Origin: Prevotellaceae bacterium | Lineage (GTDB): Bacteria > Bacteroidota > Bacteroidia > Bacteroidales > UBA932 | Direction of reading: 5' to 3' | Assembly (NCBI GenBank): GCA_031267155.1 | Contig: JAIRZR010000159.1 | Location: 1 to 5,402 of the forward strand | Length of the DNA: 5,402 nucleotides | Shown: positions 5,160-5,402 of the stretch, one piece after another | How positions within the stretch are numbered: position 1 is the stretch's first letter | Layout: each line of letters opens with the position of its first letter | Notes under the pieces: generated by a model | Seen by the model: only the letters and a program-made list of their open reading frames with translations | What the model was told of the DNA's origin: nothing | The model's database searches: none | Program-made: the position numbers and the translations under genes

Positions 5160-5402
5160 ATATCGAATTTTTTAGATTTATACTTAACAATAACAGAATT
5201 ATCATCCCTTAAAATCCGTGAATCATTTTCGCTCTTTGACTTATTATGTCCATTTTTTATCTTACCTTTCATAGTAATAAGAACAGGAGAGTTTACATGT
5301 TGTACATATAAAAACAAATGTTTTTCGGTATAACCTGTATCCACCGGCTTATATTTTACATCTATAACTGTAGAATCTCCCTGCTTTATAATATATTGTC
5401 TG
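5135..5402 (-). CDS. DUF1573-like exported protein, C-terminal 88 residues (5' part outside the window)
   Basis: The frame is open from the right edge to a TGA at 5135-5137. The visible residues IIKQGDSTVIDVKYKP, VDTGYTEKHLFLYVQH and SPVLITMKGKI follow the pattern of the C-terminal half of DUF1573 domains: a GDS turn, a V-x-V-x-Y strand, a P-x-D-x-G turn, an aromatic/hydrophobic strand with N/H and a final L-x-x-x-G strand. These are Ig-like exported proteins of unknown role, common in Bacteroidota. About 40 further residues follow (NGHNKSKSEN to PIYFY), Lys/Ser/Asn-rich and with one Cys, longer than the usual ending just after the last strand. The end overlaps the transglutaminase-like gene by 25 nt in another frame, pointing to a shared transcript. 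A GTG at 5342-5344 could be misread as a start, but the domain continues upstream of it. The domain call rests on pattern recognition of a partial sequence. Confidence 0.7.
   Translation of the reverse strand, partial: RQYIIKQGDSTVIDVKYKPVDTGYTEKHLFLYVQHVNSPVLITMKGKIKNGHNKSKSENDSRILRDDNSVIVKYKSKKFDICGPIYFY

Noticed and set aside
5135..5344. A 69-codon small protein starting at GTG 5342-5344
   Set aside because: The frame is open to the window edge and DUF1573-like sequence continues upstream of the GTG, so this is the end of a longer gene.

Overview
The window looks like a piece of a Bacteroidota (probably Bacteroidales) chromosome. The reasons are the protein families: Bacteroides-type lipoproteins, a transglutaminase-like lipoprotein ending in a discoidin-like domain, a DUF1573-like protein, and a Wzy_C ligase with C-terminal TPRs. 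There is also a TAnnTTTG -7 promoter box and little use of Shine-Dalgarno sites. All five genes are on the minus strand, so the window reads right to left. No RNA genes, insertion sequences, CRISPR arrays or phage genes were seen.

Right block (5402 to 1359), a likely single transcript: the C-terminal end of a DUF1573-like gene, whose 5' part lies beyond the window, overlaps by 25 nt a 635-residue lipoprotein with a transglutaminase core and a C-terminal discoidin-like (F5/8C-like) region. After 36 nt comes a 618-residue polytopic membrane protein of the O-antigen ligase/polymerase (Wzy_C) family with a C-terminal TPR region. Together they suggest an envelope-modification module: a membrane glycan ligase or protein O-glycosyltransferase candidate, an outer-membrane lipoprotein with a Cys-dependent domain and a possible sugar-binding domain, and a small Ig-like exported protein. 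The substrate cannot be read from the sequence.

Intergenic region 1235-1358: 124 nt holding a plausible Bacteroides -7 box (TAGCTTTG), a short TTAG-type tandem repeat just upstream of it, and a weak inverted repeat after the ligase gene.

Left block (1234 to 1): a 309-residue lipoprotein with a C-terminal papain-like fold (NCHAYVW ... IHSAIV ... KCG) and acidic residues just after one possible lipid-anchored Cys. It is joined by a TGATG stop-start overlap to the first 101 codons of an unrecognised exported protein that runs off the left edge. This pair is visibly more AT-rich than the transglutaminase and ligase genes and seems to be a separate transcription unit.

The most interesting points are the coupled papain-like lipoprotein/exported partner pair, which could be an enzyme with its inhibitor or immunity partner, and the transglutaminase-ligase module.
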